A stretch of 36,119 bases of DNA, from positions 1 to 36,119 of the forward strand of contig NZ_LIPP01000212.1 in the NCBI RefSeq assembly GCF_001418335.1. The letters are read 5' to 3'. The notes under the pieces are model-generated. The model was not told where the DNA came from. It worked only from the letters and a program-made list of their open reading frames with translations, and ran no database searches. How positions within the stretch are numbered: the first letter of the stretch is position 1; each line of letters begins with the position of its first letter. The DNA comes from Streptomyces aurantiacus (GTDB lineage: Bacteria > Actinomycetota > Actinomycetes > Streptomycetales > Streptomycetaceae). Shown piece by piece: positions 1 to 8,206 of this stretch. Made by a program: the position numbers and the translations under genes.

Positions 1-485
1 TTGCGCGGGACCTTGACGGTGAACGGGATCTCGGCCGTCTTGCCGGGCGCGATCCTGACGGTGCCGGCACCGTCACCGGTGGCGTGGACCCAGGCGCCGA
101 TGCCGAGGGACTTCTTCTCCTTGGTGAGGAGGTCGAGTTGGCCCTTCTCGGTGGTGTAGCCGTCGGAGGCGTAGAGGGCGAGGCGGAGTTCGGTCCTGCC
201 GTGGTTGGCGACGACCATGGCGTCCTTGACCTGGCCACCGGGGTTGACGCCGTAGCTGAAGCTGGACCGGTCGTCCCCGTACCCGTTCGCGGCCGTGCGG
301 ACCGTCCAGGTCACGTCGCCGTCGGCGGCCCGGGCGGGACCGGCGGACGTGACGGCGAACGCGAGAGCCGCCAGCATCGCCAGGATCACCGAGCGCAGGA
401 CGGCGTGACGCAGAACGGCGTGACGCGGAAGGACGTAACCCTGGACGGCTCGGATCGTACGGCGGTCTGTGGGGGACATGCGCAT
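1..485 (-). CDS. DUF916-type (WxL-interacting) surface protein, 3' end outside window
   Basis: Only the first 161 codons are present; the gene runs off the left edge. The ATG at 485 follows a GGAGAG ribosome binding site by seven bases. Residues 1-53 form an unusually long basic N-terminus and a hydrophobic signal segment ending in an ARAAD-type cleavage site. The exported part (from about residue 54) has the DUF916 pattern: an FSYGVNPGGQ segment, then MVVANHG, LALYASDGYTT and a final APGKTAEIPFTVKVP strand, as in an Ig-like fold. In Firmicutes, DUF916 proteins bind peptidoglycan and WxL-domain partners and usually end in a membrane helix; that end is not visible here. The upstream gene (607-2595) ends in a WxL-like domain, which supports the call. 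There is a terminator between the two, so they may be separate transcripts. Confidence 0.72.
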   Translation of the reverse strand, partial: MRMSPTDRRTIRAVQGYVLPRHAVLRHAVLRSVILAMLAALAFAVTSAGPARAADGDVTWTVRTAANGYGDDRSSFSYGVNPGGQVKDAMVVANHGRTELRLALYASDGYTTEKGQLDLLTKEKKSLGIGAWVHATGDGAGTVRIAPGKTAEIPFTVKVPR

Positions 486-504
486 GGTGGGGCTCTCCGG
501 GCTT

Positions 505-530
505 CGGGCATCGGGCATTGGGCATCGGGC
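505..530. repeat. short tandem repeat, 8-base unit
   Basis: Three near-identical copies of a CGGGCATC-like octamer lie just upstream of the DUF916 gene. No function is apparent; slippage is the simplest origin. Confidence 0.6.
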
Positions 531-543
531 TCTGCTGGAAGGG

Positions 544-589
544 GCGGGGCAGGCGGGCGGCCGGTGAGCCGGTCGCCCGCCCGCCCCGC
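544..589 (-). terminator. strong hairpin after the metallophosphoesterase gene
   Basis: The 21-base arms at 544-564 and 569-589 pair at 19 positions around a four-base loop. The hairpin begins 18 bases past the stop codon of the phosphoesterase gene. GC-rich hairpins without a U-tract are usual terminators in Streptomyces. It separates the phosphoesterase gene from the DUF916 gene. Confidence 0.75.
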
Positions 590-606
590 TGATGGAACGG
601 GTTCGG

Positions 607-2595
607 TCAGCTGCTCAGCGCGGTGATCGTCAGGGTCGCGCGGTAGCCGCCCTTCCGGACGCTGTCCGGGATCTTGAGATCCAGGTCGGCGCCCAGCCTG
701 GCCTTGCCGCGGGCGTGTCCCTGCTCGGCGGAGCTGAGGCCGCGCGAGACGGACAGGCCCTTGCCCTGGTCGTCGTAGCCCGAGGCCACGGAGACACCGG
801 CCTGGGCACCGGCGCCCTGGTCGAGGATGTACGGGGACCAGCCGAGGTAGGAGCCGGGGAACGTCTTGTCGGCGTCCTTGAAGTCGCTCACGTTGGCCGA
901 CACGGCCCACGGGGAGAGCGTGCGGCGGGAGTCCGTGACGAGGATCGGGTTGATCTTGCCTGCGGCGGTGAAGTGGTCGCCGTCCTGCTCCTTGGCGGTA
1001 CCGAGGTCCACCAGACCGTTGTAGCCGTCGATGGTCCAGCCGAACTCACCCGGCGCGGCGTCGGGCACGTCGACCTGGAGCGACTGGCCGTCTCCGTTGT
1101 ACGGGTGGACGCTCACCTTGTCGACGACCGAGCCGACGGGCTGGTCGGCGGTGGTGTTGTTGCACCAGTCGCCGTGCTCCACCTCGGAGTTGGGGGCCGC
1201 GCAGGTGCCGCTGCGGATGTTCTCCACGACGAGCTTCTCGTTGCGCACCTGCACCTTGACGTAGCTGCGCACGTGCTCCTGGTTCTGGACCGAGTTGTAC
1301 CAGTAGCTGTCGGGGTTCAGCGGGTCCGCGCCGTTGCCCGCGCCGCTGGTGCCGCTGCTGTCGGGCTTGGTGATGTCGTAGTACTTCGAGCCCGACGCGG
1401 AGTTGGCGGTGACGTACAGGACGCCGCCGGGGCCGGGGTAGACGTCGGCGGCGGCGGGCTGCTCGTTCTTGTTCGCCTTCTCACCGTTCTTGATGAGGTA
1501 GCTGCGGGAATAGCTGTGGTCGTGACCCTGCAGCACGATGTCCACGCCCAGCTTGGAGAACGTGGTCGGGAAGTCCACACGGCGCGCCTTGTTGTCGCCG
1601 TCCTTGGCGTGGGAGGCCGGGGAGTAGATCGAGTGGTGGTAGACGAGCACCTTCCACTTGGCCTCGGAGCCGTGCTGGTTGATGACGTCCGTGACGTACT
1701 TGGTGTGCGCCTCGTCGCCGCCACCACCCTGCGAGGTGGCGTAGCTGTTGCTGTTCAGGTCGATGAACAGCACATCCTTGTAGATGTACCAGTAGTCGCC
1801 GCCGGACGTGTTGGACGCCGGGTTGCCGTTCGAGTAGTACGCGCCCGAACGGTCCGTGTTCGGTGTGGAGAAGTGCTGCTCGTAGGCCTTGCCGCCGACG
1901 TCGTGATTGCCGATGGTCGCCGCGAACGGCACCTGGCGCAGCTGGTCGGGGGCGAGGAACGCGTTCCACTGGGACTCGTTGTTGGCGCTCTCGACCTGGT
2001 CGCCGCCGGAGACGAGGAGTTCGGCGTTCTTGTTGGCCTGGGTGGCCACGTCGAGGGTGTCCTGCCAGCCGGCCTGGTCCTTCGCGGTGTCGCCGGAGGA
2101 GCCGATCTGCGGGTCGCCCAGGAAGAGGAAGTCGTACTCGCCCTCGAAGTCCTGCGTCCTGAAGGCGTAGGCGGCCGACCAGTTGCCCTCGCCGCCGACG
2201 CGGTAGGAGTACGCGGTGTTCTCCTTCAGGCCGGTGATGGTGGCGTGGCGGTTGTAGCCGCCGCTGGTGGAGATGTTGGCGCCGCCCAGGGCGTCGAACG
2301 TGGCGGCGTCCGCGGGGAACTCGCCGGCGGCCAGCCGGGCGGTGGGGGCGACCTGGATCTTCTGCGCGGTGTCGGCGGAGGAGTACCAGCTGACGGTGCG
2401 CTGGGTCTCGTTGGCGCCGACACCGAGAACGATGCCGGTGAGGGCGGCGGGGTCGGCGGCGGCAGCGGGGGAAGTGAGTCCGCCGCCGCCGAGGGTCAGG
2501 ATCAGGCCCACGGATGCCGCGACGGCGGTGCCTGCCACGCGGCGTCGCACGGGCCCGCGGGCCCCTGCGAAGAGCTTTGTTCTCATGGAGCTCAT
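607..2595 (-). CDS. secreted metallophosphoesterase with fibronectin-like and WxL-like domains
   Basis: The 662-residue protein begins with a basic region and a hydrophobic signal ending SPAAAAD. A fibronectin-III-like domain (about residues 50-150) precedes a calcineurin-type phosphoesterase domain, as in purple acid phosphatases. The metal-site motifs are all visible: GDPQ (D161), GGDQVE (D199), GNHD (N230/H231), VYHHS and GHDHS. The C-terminal 160 residues are not part of standard phosphatases. They carry a PWAVSANVSDF motif (W563), a GWSPYIL motif (W586) and a closing IP-x-GGYRATLTIT strand, resembling a WxL cell-wall-binding domain. The first motif reads WAV rather than W-x-L. Expected role: an exported phosphatase or nucleotidase held at the cell surface. 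The ATG at 2595 is chosen because the 16 residues upstream look like untranslated sequence; an ATG at 2586 is also possible. Confidence 0.85.
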   Translation of the reverse strand: MSSMRTKLFAGARGPVRRRVAGTAVAASVGLILTLGGGGLTSPAAAADPAALTGIVLGVGANETQRTVSWYSSADTAQKIQVAPTARLAAGEFPADAATFDALGGANISTSGGYNRHATITGLKENTAYSYRVGGEGNWSAAYAFRTQDFEGEYDFLFLGDPQIGSSGDTAKDQAGWQDTLDVATQANKNAELLVSGGDQVESANNESQWNAFLAPDQLRQVPFAATIGNHDVGGKAYEQHFSTPNTDRSGAYYSNGNPASNTSGGDYWYIYKDVLFIDLNSNSYATSQGGGGDEAHTKYVTDVINQHGSEAKWKVLVYHHSIYSPASHAKDGDNKARRVDFPTTFSKLGVDIVLQGHDHSYSRSYLIKNGEKANKNEQPAAADVYPGPGGVLYVTANSASGSKYYDITKPDSSGTSGAGNGADPLNPDSYWYNSVQNQEHVRSYVKVQVRNEKLVVENIRSGTCAAPNSEVEHGDWCNNTTADQPVGSVVDKVSVHPYNGDGQSLQVDVPDAAPGEFGWTIDGYNGLVDLGTAKEQDGDHFTAAGKINPILVTDSRRTLSPWAVSANVSDFKDADKTFPGSYLGWSPYILDQGAGAQAGVSVASGYDDQGKGLSVSRGLSSAEQGHARGKARLGADLDLKIPDSVRKGGYRATLTITALSS

Positions 2596-2726
2596 GGAGT
2601 GTCGTTTCTTCTGTTCTTCTGTGCACCCACGGTGTGAGCGCAATGGAGATCGTCAAGCTTTCGGTACCAGGTAAACCCCGCATAAAGGCCGACTCGGGAT
2701 CTGTTGAACATTCAGGTCAGGGCAGA

Positions 2727-2748
2727 GCTTCAGGACGGCTTCAGGACA
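2727..2748. repeat. 11-base direct repeat overlapping a stop codon
   Basis: GCTTCAGGACG and GCTTCAGGACA lie in tandem across the stop codon of the HupE-like gene, upstream of the phosphoesterase gene. The 11-base period recalls PhoP binding units, but the sequence does not match the GTTCA-type core well. Confidence 0.5.
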
Positions 2749-3985
2749 ACCCGAACGTGCGCTGTACGAACCAGACGAGACCCATGCCGGCGACGCCCGC
2801 GCTGATCGTGCCGGTCGCCCACAGGCCCGCCCGGCGGGACCGTCGCCGCAGCAGGAGCAGCAGGGGGAACACCACGGCGATGACGGCCAACTGGACAGCC
2901 TCGATACCGACGTTGAAGACGAGCAGCGACCACAGCAGGGTCCACGACCAGGCCGCGTCGATACCGAGCGCGCCGGCGAAGCCCAGGCCGTGGACCAGCC
3001 CGAAACAGAACACCACGCCCAGCCGCGTCCACCCGGCACGGTCGAGGGCGAAGTGGCCGCCGTCGCCCGGGACCGGCAGGTCGGTGACGTGGACGCCACG
3101 CTGCCGGATCCGCCACAGGTGCCAGCCCGCGACCACGGCGATGGACAGCGCGATGACGGGTTCCACGAGGCGCGCAGGTACGTCCACCAGACCGAGGGCG
3201 GCGAGCAGGAACGTCACCGAGTGGGCCAGCGTGAAACTGGTGGCCGCCAGGACGATCTCGCGCGGTCGCCGTGATCCGGCGATGAGCGCGAGCAGGAACA
3301 GGATGTGGTCGATGCCGGTCAGCAGGTGTTCGGCGCCCAGGCGGAAGAACTCCCAGAAACGTTCGGTCCACGACTGTGCGAGGGAGAAGGACGGGTGGGC
3401 GGCGTCGAGAGCGGCGCTGCCGCTGTGGCCGTCCACCGCGTACGTGACGATGGTCTTGGTTCCCTTGACGTACTTCTCGGAGTCCGGGAAGAGGCCGCTG
3501 CGGATCTCGTGGTCGACGGTGACGTGGCTGTCACCCTCCTCCGCGCAGGTCCAGTCGAGGGCCAGCAGGACGTAGGGCACGCCCTCCTCCCGGCCCATGC
3601 GGAATCCGCCTACCGGGGCGGGTCGGCAGGCGTCGCCGGCCGCGGTGACCGTGAAGCGCCGGGTGACGTAGTCGACGACCGTCGCTCGGTGGGCTTCCAG
3701 CGCGGCGGCCTGCGCCTTGGTGTCTTCGGCGTCGAACGCCTCGGTCCCGGCGCGGAAGAGGGGGTCGTCGTGCCCGGCGTCGGCGGCGGACACCACCAGG
3801 AGGTCGTACTCAAGCTTCAGCTCGGTCCGCAACCGGTCGTCACCGTCACCGTCACCGTCGCCGGTGACGTGTACGTACACGGTCGAGGTGAAGCCATGTG
3901 CGGAGGCGGGGCCGCCGAGGCCGAGCAGGACGAGGAACACCGCCACGGCGAGAACGGCCAGAGGGCGGCGAACAGGGTGTGACAT
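2741..3985 (-). CDS. HupE/UreJ-family membrane protein with an extracytoplasmic N-terminal domain
   Basis: The 414-residue protein starts at the ATG at 3985, behind a perfect AAGGAG four bases away. It has a signal peptide ending ASAHG and an exported domain of about 190 residues. That domain holds a low-complexity GDGDGDGDD stretch made by a hexanucleotide repeat near 3840-3863. The rest is a multi-spanning HupE/UreJ_2 domain with family motifs: EHLLTGIDHILF, SFTLAHSVTF, EPVIALSI, FGLVHGLGFAGALG and FNVGIEAVQ. HupE/UreJ proteins are linked to nickel or other metal transport, but members with this layout are uncharacterised and the substrate cannot be read from sequence. No hydrogenase or urease genes are nearby. 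Confidence 0.85.
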   Translation of the reverse strand: MSHPVRRPLAVLAVAVFLVLLGLGGPASAHGFTSTVYVHVTGDGDGDGDDRLRTELKLEYDLLVVSAADAGHDDPLFRAGTEAFDAEDTKAQAAALEAHRATVVDYVTRRFTVTAAGDACRPAPVGGFRMGREEGVPYVLLALDWTCAEEGDSHVTVDHEIRSGLFPDSEKYVKGTKTIVTYAVDGHSGSAALDAAHPSFSLAQSWTERFWEFFRLGAEHLLTGIDHILFLLALIAGSRRPREIVLAATSFTLAHSVTFLLAALGLVDVPARLVEPVIALSIAVVAGWHLWRIRQRGVHVTDLPVPGDGGHFALDRAGWTRLGVVFCFGLVHGLGFAGALGIDAAWSWTLLWSLLVFNVGIEAVQLAVIAVVFPLLLLLRRRSRRAGLWATGTISAGVAGMGLVWFVQRTFGLS

Positions 3986-4166
3986 GGGGCTCCTTGTGGT
4001 TGCCCGTGCACCGTCCTGGTCGGGGGTGAATCCGTGGGGGCCGTTCGGCGAACCGTGGGAGAACACCTGCTCGATCAAGGCTGAGCGGATGGAATTGCTG
4101 GTGAGCGGGGGCGCAGGATGTCGGCGTACCCGCCCCTGTCACGCCCTGTCACGGAGGACGATCGAC

Positions 4167-4844
4167 TTGCGCCGCCCGCTCCTGACCGCCGCCGCCCTGG
4201 CCTCGGTCGTCGCCCTCGCCGCCGGCTGTGGTGACGGCGACGACTGGTCGCAGCCCCACCCGCGGCCCTCTGCCGTCGGAGCGCTGGGCCCGGGGTTCGT
4301 CGACCCGTCCGCCTCGCCCGCGCCGGAGGCGACCGTCACCCCGCGGCCCGGTTCGTGGTCGGAGGTCCGGCCTTCCGAGGGCTACCGGGTGGTCCTGCTG
4401 ACCGCGGGCACCGACCGGCCGACGAAGGCGCTCGTGACGGCGGTACGGGAATGGGCCGATCGCGAGCGGGTCGACCTGCGCACCGAGACCGTGACCGATG
4501 CCTCCGACATGGTCCACGCCGCCGACAGGGCGATCGGCATGCGGCCGGACCTCGTCGTCAGCGCGGGCAACGAACTGATCGACGCGCTGGCGACGGTCAC
4601 CCCGAACCATCTCTCCCAGCAGTTTCTGGTGGTGGGAGCGGAACTGGCCGAACCCACCCACAACGTGACCTCGGTCGACTGGTCGGGAGCGTCGTTCCGC
4701 GGCGAGGGCCTCGGGATGTCCTCGACCTACGACCCCGCGTCGTTCACCGCGGCCCGCTGCGCGGCGGCGGTCCGGGCGGGCACGGCCGCGGTGCTCTCGG
4801 GGTGGACGGGGGTCGTGGTGTGGGTGGACGACTTCCGGACTTGA
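4167..4844 (+). CDS. BMP/Med-like lipoprotein
   Basis: The TTG at 4167 follows GGAGGA by eight bases and immediately begins a lipoprotein signal, with a LAAG-C lipobox at about residue 21. The 225-residue product has a periplasmic-binding-like fold pattern: a YRVVLLTAG strand, MRPDLVVSAGNELIDALATV and QQFLVVGAEL, as in basic membrane protein (BMP/Med) ligand-binding proteins that bind nucleosides. It is shorter than transporter-linked BMP proteins (usually over 320 residues) and no permease or ATPase gene is adjacent. Direct transport is therefore uncertain; a sensor or orphan binding role is possible. It is divergent from the HupE-like gene. Confidence 0.7.
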   Translation: MRRPLLTAAALASVVALAAGCGDGDDWSQPHPRPSAVGALGPGFVDPSASPAPEATVTPRPGSWSEVRPSEGYRVVLLTAGTDRPTKALVTAVREWADRERVDLRTETVTDASDMVHAADRAIGMRPDLVVSAGNELIDALATVTPNHLSQQFLVVGAELAEPTHNVTSVDWSGASFRGEGLGMSSTYDPASFTAARCAAAVRAGTAAVLSGWTGVVVWVDDFRT

Positions 4845-4890
4845 GCCCCTGGGTCCTCGGGCGCTTGCGGATGAACCGGAGCGCGCGTGA

Positions 4891-4977
4891 ACGGGTTGTG
4901 GCGGAGAGAGCCGCTTCCCCAACCCGAACGACCCCACCGAGTTCGCGAGGAACGTGTTCGCCCCACCGATCATGTGA
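4891..4977 (+). pseudogene. possible C-terminal remnant of a lost gene
   Basis: A frame closed upstream by TGA at 4888 reads 28 residues ending RFPNPNDPTEFARNVFAPPI-M and a stop at 4975-4977. The residue mix looks like a natural protein tail, unlike a random GC-rich frame. There is no start codon or ribosome binding site. It lies at the left edge of the catabolic island and could be the 3' stub of a gene cut during insertion or deletion. The parent family is not recognised. Confidence 0.3.
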
Positions 4978-4991
4978 GACGGATGGCGCAC

Positions 4992-5690
4992 TCAACGCGG
5001 CTGGGTGGCCGCGATCCGGTGCAGGCCCGCGGGGTCCAGCAGGCGGATGATGCGGGGCTCCCGCTCGATGAGGGCGCGGGATGCAAAGTCCCCGAGGGTT
5101 CTGGCGACGACCTCGCGCACTGATCCCACCGCGCGCGCGACCTCGTCCTGCGTGGCGTGCACGACCAGACCGCCGGCCTCACGCGTGCACAGCTCCAACA
5201 GGTGATAGGCCACGCGCGGCGGCACCTGTTGGAACACGTTGTTGCTCCACAGCTGCTCGGAAAGATGCAGCGTCTCCGCGATGTACCGTGCGATGGGCCA
5301 CGCCACCCCGACCTCGGTCGCCGCGAGGCGGGACAGGCTGCTCGCCGACAACGACACGCAATCGGTGTCGATCATGGCCTTGACCGAGACACCCGGGTTG
5401 TGCCGGCCGGCCGCCAGGGTAGGCAGGCCGACCAGCTCACCACGTGCCGCGTAACGCACCGTCATCTCGCGGCCGGCCGGCGAGCTGACGAAGATGCGGG
5501 CCAGCCCCTCGACGATCAGATACACCACTCCCGACGCTTCCCCCGCGCCGTGGACGGCGTCGCCGCTGGCGAAGTGCCTCAGCCTGGCCCGATCAGCCAG
5601 GACCCCGGCGACGTGTTCCGGAAACTGTGCGAGCAGGCTGTCGTTCCACGCATTCCGTGCTGCTGCGGGGAGGGACTCCGGAGCGTTCAT
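4992..5690 (-). CDS. Crp/Fnr-family transcriptional regulator
   Basis: The 232-residue protein has an N-terminal cyclic-nucleotide-binding-like beta roll (about residues 20-130, with the GDAVHGAGEASGVVYLIVEG core) and a C-terminal winged helix. The recognition helix lies in the TQDEVARAVGSVREVVARTL segment (about 180-200), the classical Crp signature. No cysteine cluster for an Fnr iron-sulfur centre is seen. The ATG at 5690 is preferred; a GTG at 5729 is an in-frame alternative, and neither has a strong ribosome binding site. It lies 117 bases downstream of the aldolase gene on the same strand and is the likely regulator of the catabolic island, perhaps responding to an aromatic ligand. Confidence 0.88.
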   Translation of the reverse strand: MNAPESLPAAARNAWNDSLLAQFPEHVAGVLADRARLRHFASGDAVHGAGEASGVVYLIVEGLARIFVSSPAGREMTVRYAARGELVGLPTLAAGRHNPGVSVKAMIDTDCVSLSASSLSRLAATEVGVAWPIARYIAETLHLSEQLWSNNVFQQVPPRVAYHLLELCTREAGGLVVHATQDEVARAVGSVREVVARTLGDFASRALIEREPRIIRLLDPAGLHRIAATQPR

Positions 5691-5807
5691 GCACCGTGCT
5701 CGCTCTCTCTCGCACACGGCGCCACACACCGCAAAGACGTGCCCATCTGGATGATTGCCATTGCCATTACTGACGCCGATATCATGGCATACCGCCGTCC
5801 GGGATCC

Positions 5808-6506
5808 TCAGTGGCCCTGCTGGTCCTCCCACGCCACGTAGTCGACGCCCTGATCGGCCAGCACGCTGCGCAAGCCGTACCGGTCGAGCCCCAGTTGGCC
5901 GTCCCGGAAGGCGACCCGGGTCAGGGCCTCCTTGGCCTCACGCGCCTCGGAAGCCGCGAGGGCGTCGCCGACCCGCTCTCTCGGTACCACCAGCACGCCG
6001 TCGTCGTCGGCGAGCACGACGTCGCCGGGACGCACCACCGCGCCGCCCACGACGATCGGCACGTTCACCGATCCGGCGGTCGCCTTGACGGTGCCCTGCG
6101 CGTTGATCGCTGCAGACCAGACGGGGAACTGCAGCCGGCGCAGCTCCGAGGTGTCGCGCACGCCCGCCGTGATCACCAGCCCTCGGACCCCCCGTCGTTG
6201 CAACGCCGTGGCGAACAGCTCACCGAACATCCCGTCGCTGGAAGGCGACGTCGTGGCGACGACGAGGAAATCTCCGGCGCGGCACTGCTCGACGGCCGCG
6301 TGGATCATGAGGTTGTCACCGGGCCGGCTCAGCACCGTGACGGCGTTGCCGGCCGCGCGGACATCGTGCTGGATCGGCCTGATGCCCGCGCCGACCAGAC
6401 CGACCCGGCCCAGTGCTTCGTGCACCGTGGCGACGCCGAAGCCGGCGAGCCGCTTGATCTCGGCGGGGTCGGCCCGGGGGCAGTCGGTGACGATGACGGT
6501 CTTCAT
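5808..6506 (-). CDS. RraA-family 4-hydroxy-4-methyl(or 4-carboxy)-2-oxo-acid aldolase
   Basis: This 232-residue RraA-fold protein matches the aldolase branch (HMG/CHA aldolase, LigK/GalC/ProA type) rather than the RNase E inhibitor. It has the catalytic Arg-Asp pair in VITAGVRD (R117, D118) and the FGEL loop (about 95-98). In this branch a divalent metal helps split 4-carboxy-4-hydroxy-2-oxoadipate into pyruvate and oxaloacetate, the last step of protocatechuate 4,5-cleavage and gallate pathways. It is the last enzyme gene of the LigAB operon, which fits. The ATG at 6506 has no good ribosome binding site of its own and overlaps the stop of a 12-codon ORF at 6503-6541, so translation is probably coupled. 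Confidence 0.87.
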   Translation of the reverse strand: MKTVIVTDCPRADPAEIKRLAGFGVATVHEALGRVGLVGAGIRPIQHDVRAAGNAVTVLSRPGDNLMIHAAVEQCRAGDFLVVATTSPSSDGMFGELFATALQRRGVRGLVITAGVRDTSELRRLQFPVWSAAINAQGTVKATAGSVNVPIVVGGAVVRPGDVVLADDDGVLVVPRERVGDALAASEAREAKEALTRVAFRDGQLGLDRYGLRSVLADQGVDYVAWEDQQGH

Positions 6507-6541
6507 CGGAGCGCGTCCGTCGCCTGGGGGTAGTACTGCAT
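6503..6541 (-). CDS. 12-residue leader ORF overlapping the aldolase start
   Basis: ATG at 6541 lies five bases after GTGAGG and encodes MQYYPQATDALR. Its stop shares an ATGA with the aldolase start at 6506. The aldolase lacks a clear ribosome binding site, so this micro-ORF probably delivers ribosomes by termination-reinitiation. It could also be the stub of a deleted gene. It is too short for homology. Confidence 0.45.
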   Translation of the reverse strand: MQYYPQATDALR

Positions 6542-6650
6542 GTACGCCTCACCTCTGGTTGTTGTGGTCTGTCCCGGGTCGGGCCCGGGTCGGGCTCAGG
6601 ATTCCTCGTGACCTGGACGCCGCGGCGCTCGGCAGGCACACGACGACCGC

Positions 6651-7355
6651 TCAGACGGCCAGTTGGTCGAGAAGCAGCGCCAGTGGGTCCGGCGCGGTCA
6701 CCATCGCCTCGTGTCCGGTGTCGAGTTCGTACCCGGGCCACCCGAGCTCGCGCGCCCGTTCGGCCGACGAAGCGAAGACGCGCAGCCAGGACGTGCACTC
6801 GATGTAGACCGCCGGAACGTCTCGTTCCCGTGCGGTCAGCGTGACTGCCGCTGTGTAGGTGGCCCACGGTTGCGGCGTGAGACGAGGGGTCAGCCAGTCG
6901 AGGTCTTCGGTGGCCGTGACACCCAGCACCTTGAGCGACCGCGGCGGGATGAGCCAACCGAATCCCGGGCCGCTGACGGATTCGCGGTAGTGGTGGGCGA
7001 CGCGGTCGGGCAACAGATCGATCGCGGACTCGCCGCTGCGCGGGAGGAAGGCGTCCAGGTACACCCGGGTCCGGATCCGGTCAGGGCGCTGCTCGGCGAC
7101 GCCGGCGACCACCATTCCCGCATAGCTGTGGCCGACGAGGACCACGTCGTGCAGGTCCTCGGCGTCCATCAGCCGCACGACGTCGTCGACGTGCGTGCTC
7201 AGATCGACCTGCGGGGACAACAGATGCGCGCGGTCGCTCACGCCGGTGAACGTCGGGCTGAACACCGAGTGCCCGGCAGCGCGGAGGCGGGTGGCCACCC
7301 TCGCCCAGCACCAGCCTCCGTGCCACGCCCCGTGCAGGAGCACCAAGTCGGTCAC
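6651..7355 (-). CDS. alpha/beta hydrolase (EstC/hydroxynitrile-lyase-like)
   Basis: The 234-residue single-domain protein has the oxyanion-hole segment LLHGAWHGGWCW (about 6-17), the nucleophile elbow GHSYAG (S77) and a terminal TGHEAM histidine (H215). The family includes small esterases, pyrethroid hydrolases and hydroxynitrile lyases. Its start overlaps the ligB stop by four bases (ATGA), so it belongs to the operon. A role in hydrolysing an aromatic ester, or a lactone or C-C bond in the ring-cleavage product, is inferred; the fold does not decide between them. Confidence 0.85.
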   Translation of the reverse strand: MTDLVLLHGAWHGGWCWARVATRLRAAGHSVFSPTFTGVSDRAHLLSPQVDLSTHVDDVVRLMDAEDLHDVVLVGHSYAGMVVAGVAEQRPDRIRTRVYLDAFLPRSGESAIDLLPDRVAHHYRESVSGPGFGWLIPPRSLKVLGVTATEDLDWLTPRLTPQPWATYTAAVTLTARERDVPAVYIECTSWLRVFASSAERARELGWPGYELDTGHEAMVTAPDPLALLLDQLAV

Positions 7356-8206
7356 CGTCCTGAAACCTTGTTCTCAAAGAGCGCGAGCGCCGCGGCGGTG
7401 TTCGACGCCGGCACGTGATAAGTCTCCGAGATCCTCGTGATGTCCTCGTCCATCGCACCGCGCATGACCAGCCACATGATCATCTCGATACCTTCGGAGC
7501 CGGCCTCCGTGACGTACGTTTCGCGGCTGAGGGACGCCAGTGCCTGCGGATCGTTCTGAATCCTGCTCATGAACATCGCGTCGAAGACCGGATTGATCAG
7601 GCCGGCGCGTTCCCCGGCAAGCTGGTGCGACATCCCGCCGGTGCCGAACACGGCAACCTTCAGGTCGTCGGGGTAGGCGCGAATGGCTCTGCCCAGGGCC
7701 TTGCCGAGGTCATAACACCGGGCCGCGGTGGGCTGCGGGTACTGAATGACGTTGACCAGCAGCGGAATCACCGGACACGGCCAGGCATCACCCGGGTCGG
7801 GGTCGTACACCGAGAGCGGAACCGTGAAGCCGTGATCCACCGCGAGTCGGTGCGCGACCGTGATGTCGAACGCGTCGTCGACAAGGCTCTCGACAAGGTG
7901 CTGCGCGAGATCGGGATGGCCGTACACGGTCGGGACCGGACGGCGTCCCCAGCCCTCGTCGGCGACCGGAAAGCTGGCCGCCGTTGCCAACGCGAAGGTC
8001 GGGACGAGATCCAGGCCGATCGCGTTGGCGTGATCGTTGTACACCAGGACGATGACGTCGGGCGTGTGTTCGGCCATCCAGTCGCGAGCCTGCTGGTAGC
8101 CGTCGAACAGCGGCTTCCAATAAGGCTCCTGCGTCCTGTGGTTGTCCATGGCGGCGCCGATGGACGGGACGTGGCTCGTCGCCAGCCCCCAGATCACCTC
8201 AGCCAC
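7352..8206 (-). CDS. ligB: protocatechuate 4,5-dioxygenase-type extradiol dioxygenase, beta subunit
   Basis: The 284-residue protein follows Sphingobium LigB almost throughout. The iron ligands are in place: H12 (ATSHVP), H59 (VYNDHA) and E241 (GSEGIE). The acid-base histidine is H194 (GTGGMSHQL) and another conserved histidine is H125 (VDHGFTVPLS). The C-terminus is about 18 residues shorter than the 302 of SYK-6 LigB. Class III extradiol dioxygenases open protocatechuate, gallate or related catechols next to the diol with O2 and Fe(II). The alpha subunit gene lies directly upstream with an eight-base overlap. The exact substrate is uncertain, because protocatechuate, gallate and aminophenol dioxygenases share this fold. 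Confidence 0.92.
   Translation of the reverse strand: MAEVIWGLATSHVPSIGAAMDNHRTQEPYWKPLFDGYQQARDWMAEHTPDVIVLVYNDHANAIGLDLVPTFALATAASFPVADEGWGRRPVPTVYGHPDLAQHLVESLVDDAFDITVAHRLAVDHGFTVPLSVYDPDPGDAWPCPVIPLLVNVIQYPQPTAARCYDLGKALGRAIRAYPDDLKVAVFGTGGMSHQLAGERAGLINPVFDAMFMSRIQNDPQALASLSRETYVTEAGSEGIEMIMWLVMRGAMDEDITRISETYHVPASNTAAALALFENKVSGR

Noticed and set aside
592..2637. Long rightward frame opposite the metallophosphoesterase gene
   Set aside because: It is the antisense shadow of a gene with clear phosphatase motifs; its residues are Val/Gly/Ala-rich without motifs.
2700..2760. PHO box in front of the phosphoesterase gene
   Set aside because: There is an 11-base direct repeat, but the units lack the GTTCA-type core expected for PhoP.
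5808..6506. RraA regulator of RNase E or menaquinone methyltransferase
   Set aside because: The Arg-Asp pair and the LigAB context fit the aldolase branch; the methyltransferase name is an old misannotation of this fold.
5157..6533. Rightward frame opposite the Crp-like and aldolase genes
   Set aside because: It spans two well-supported leftward genes and their spacer and has no family motif.
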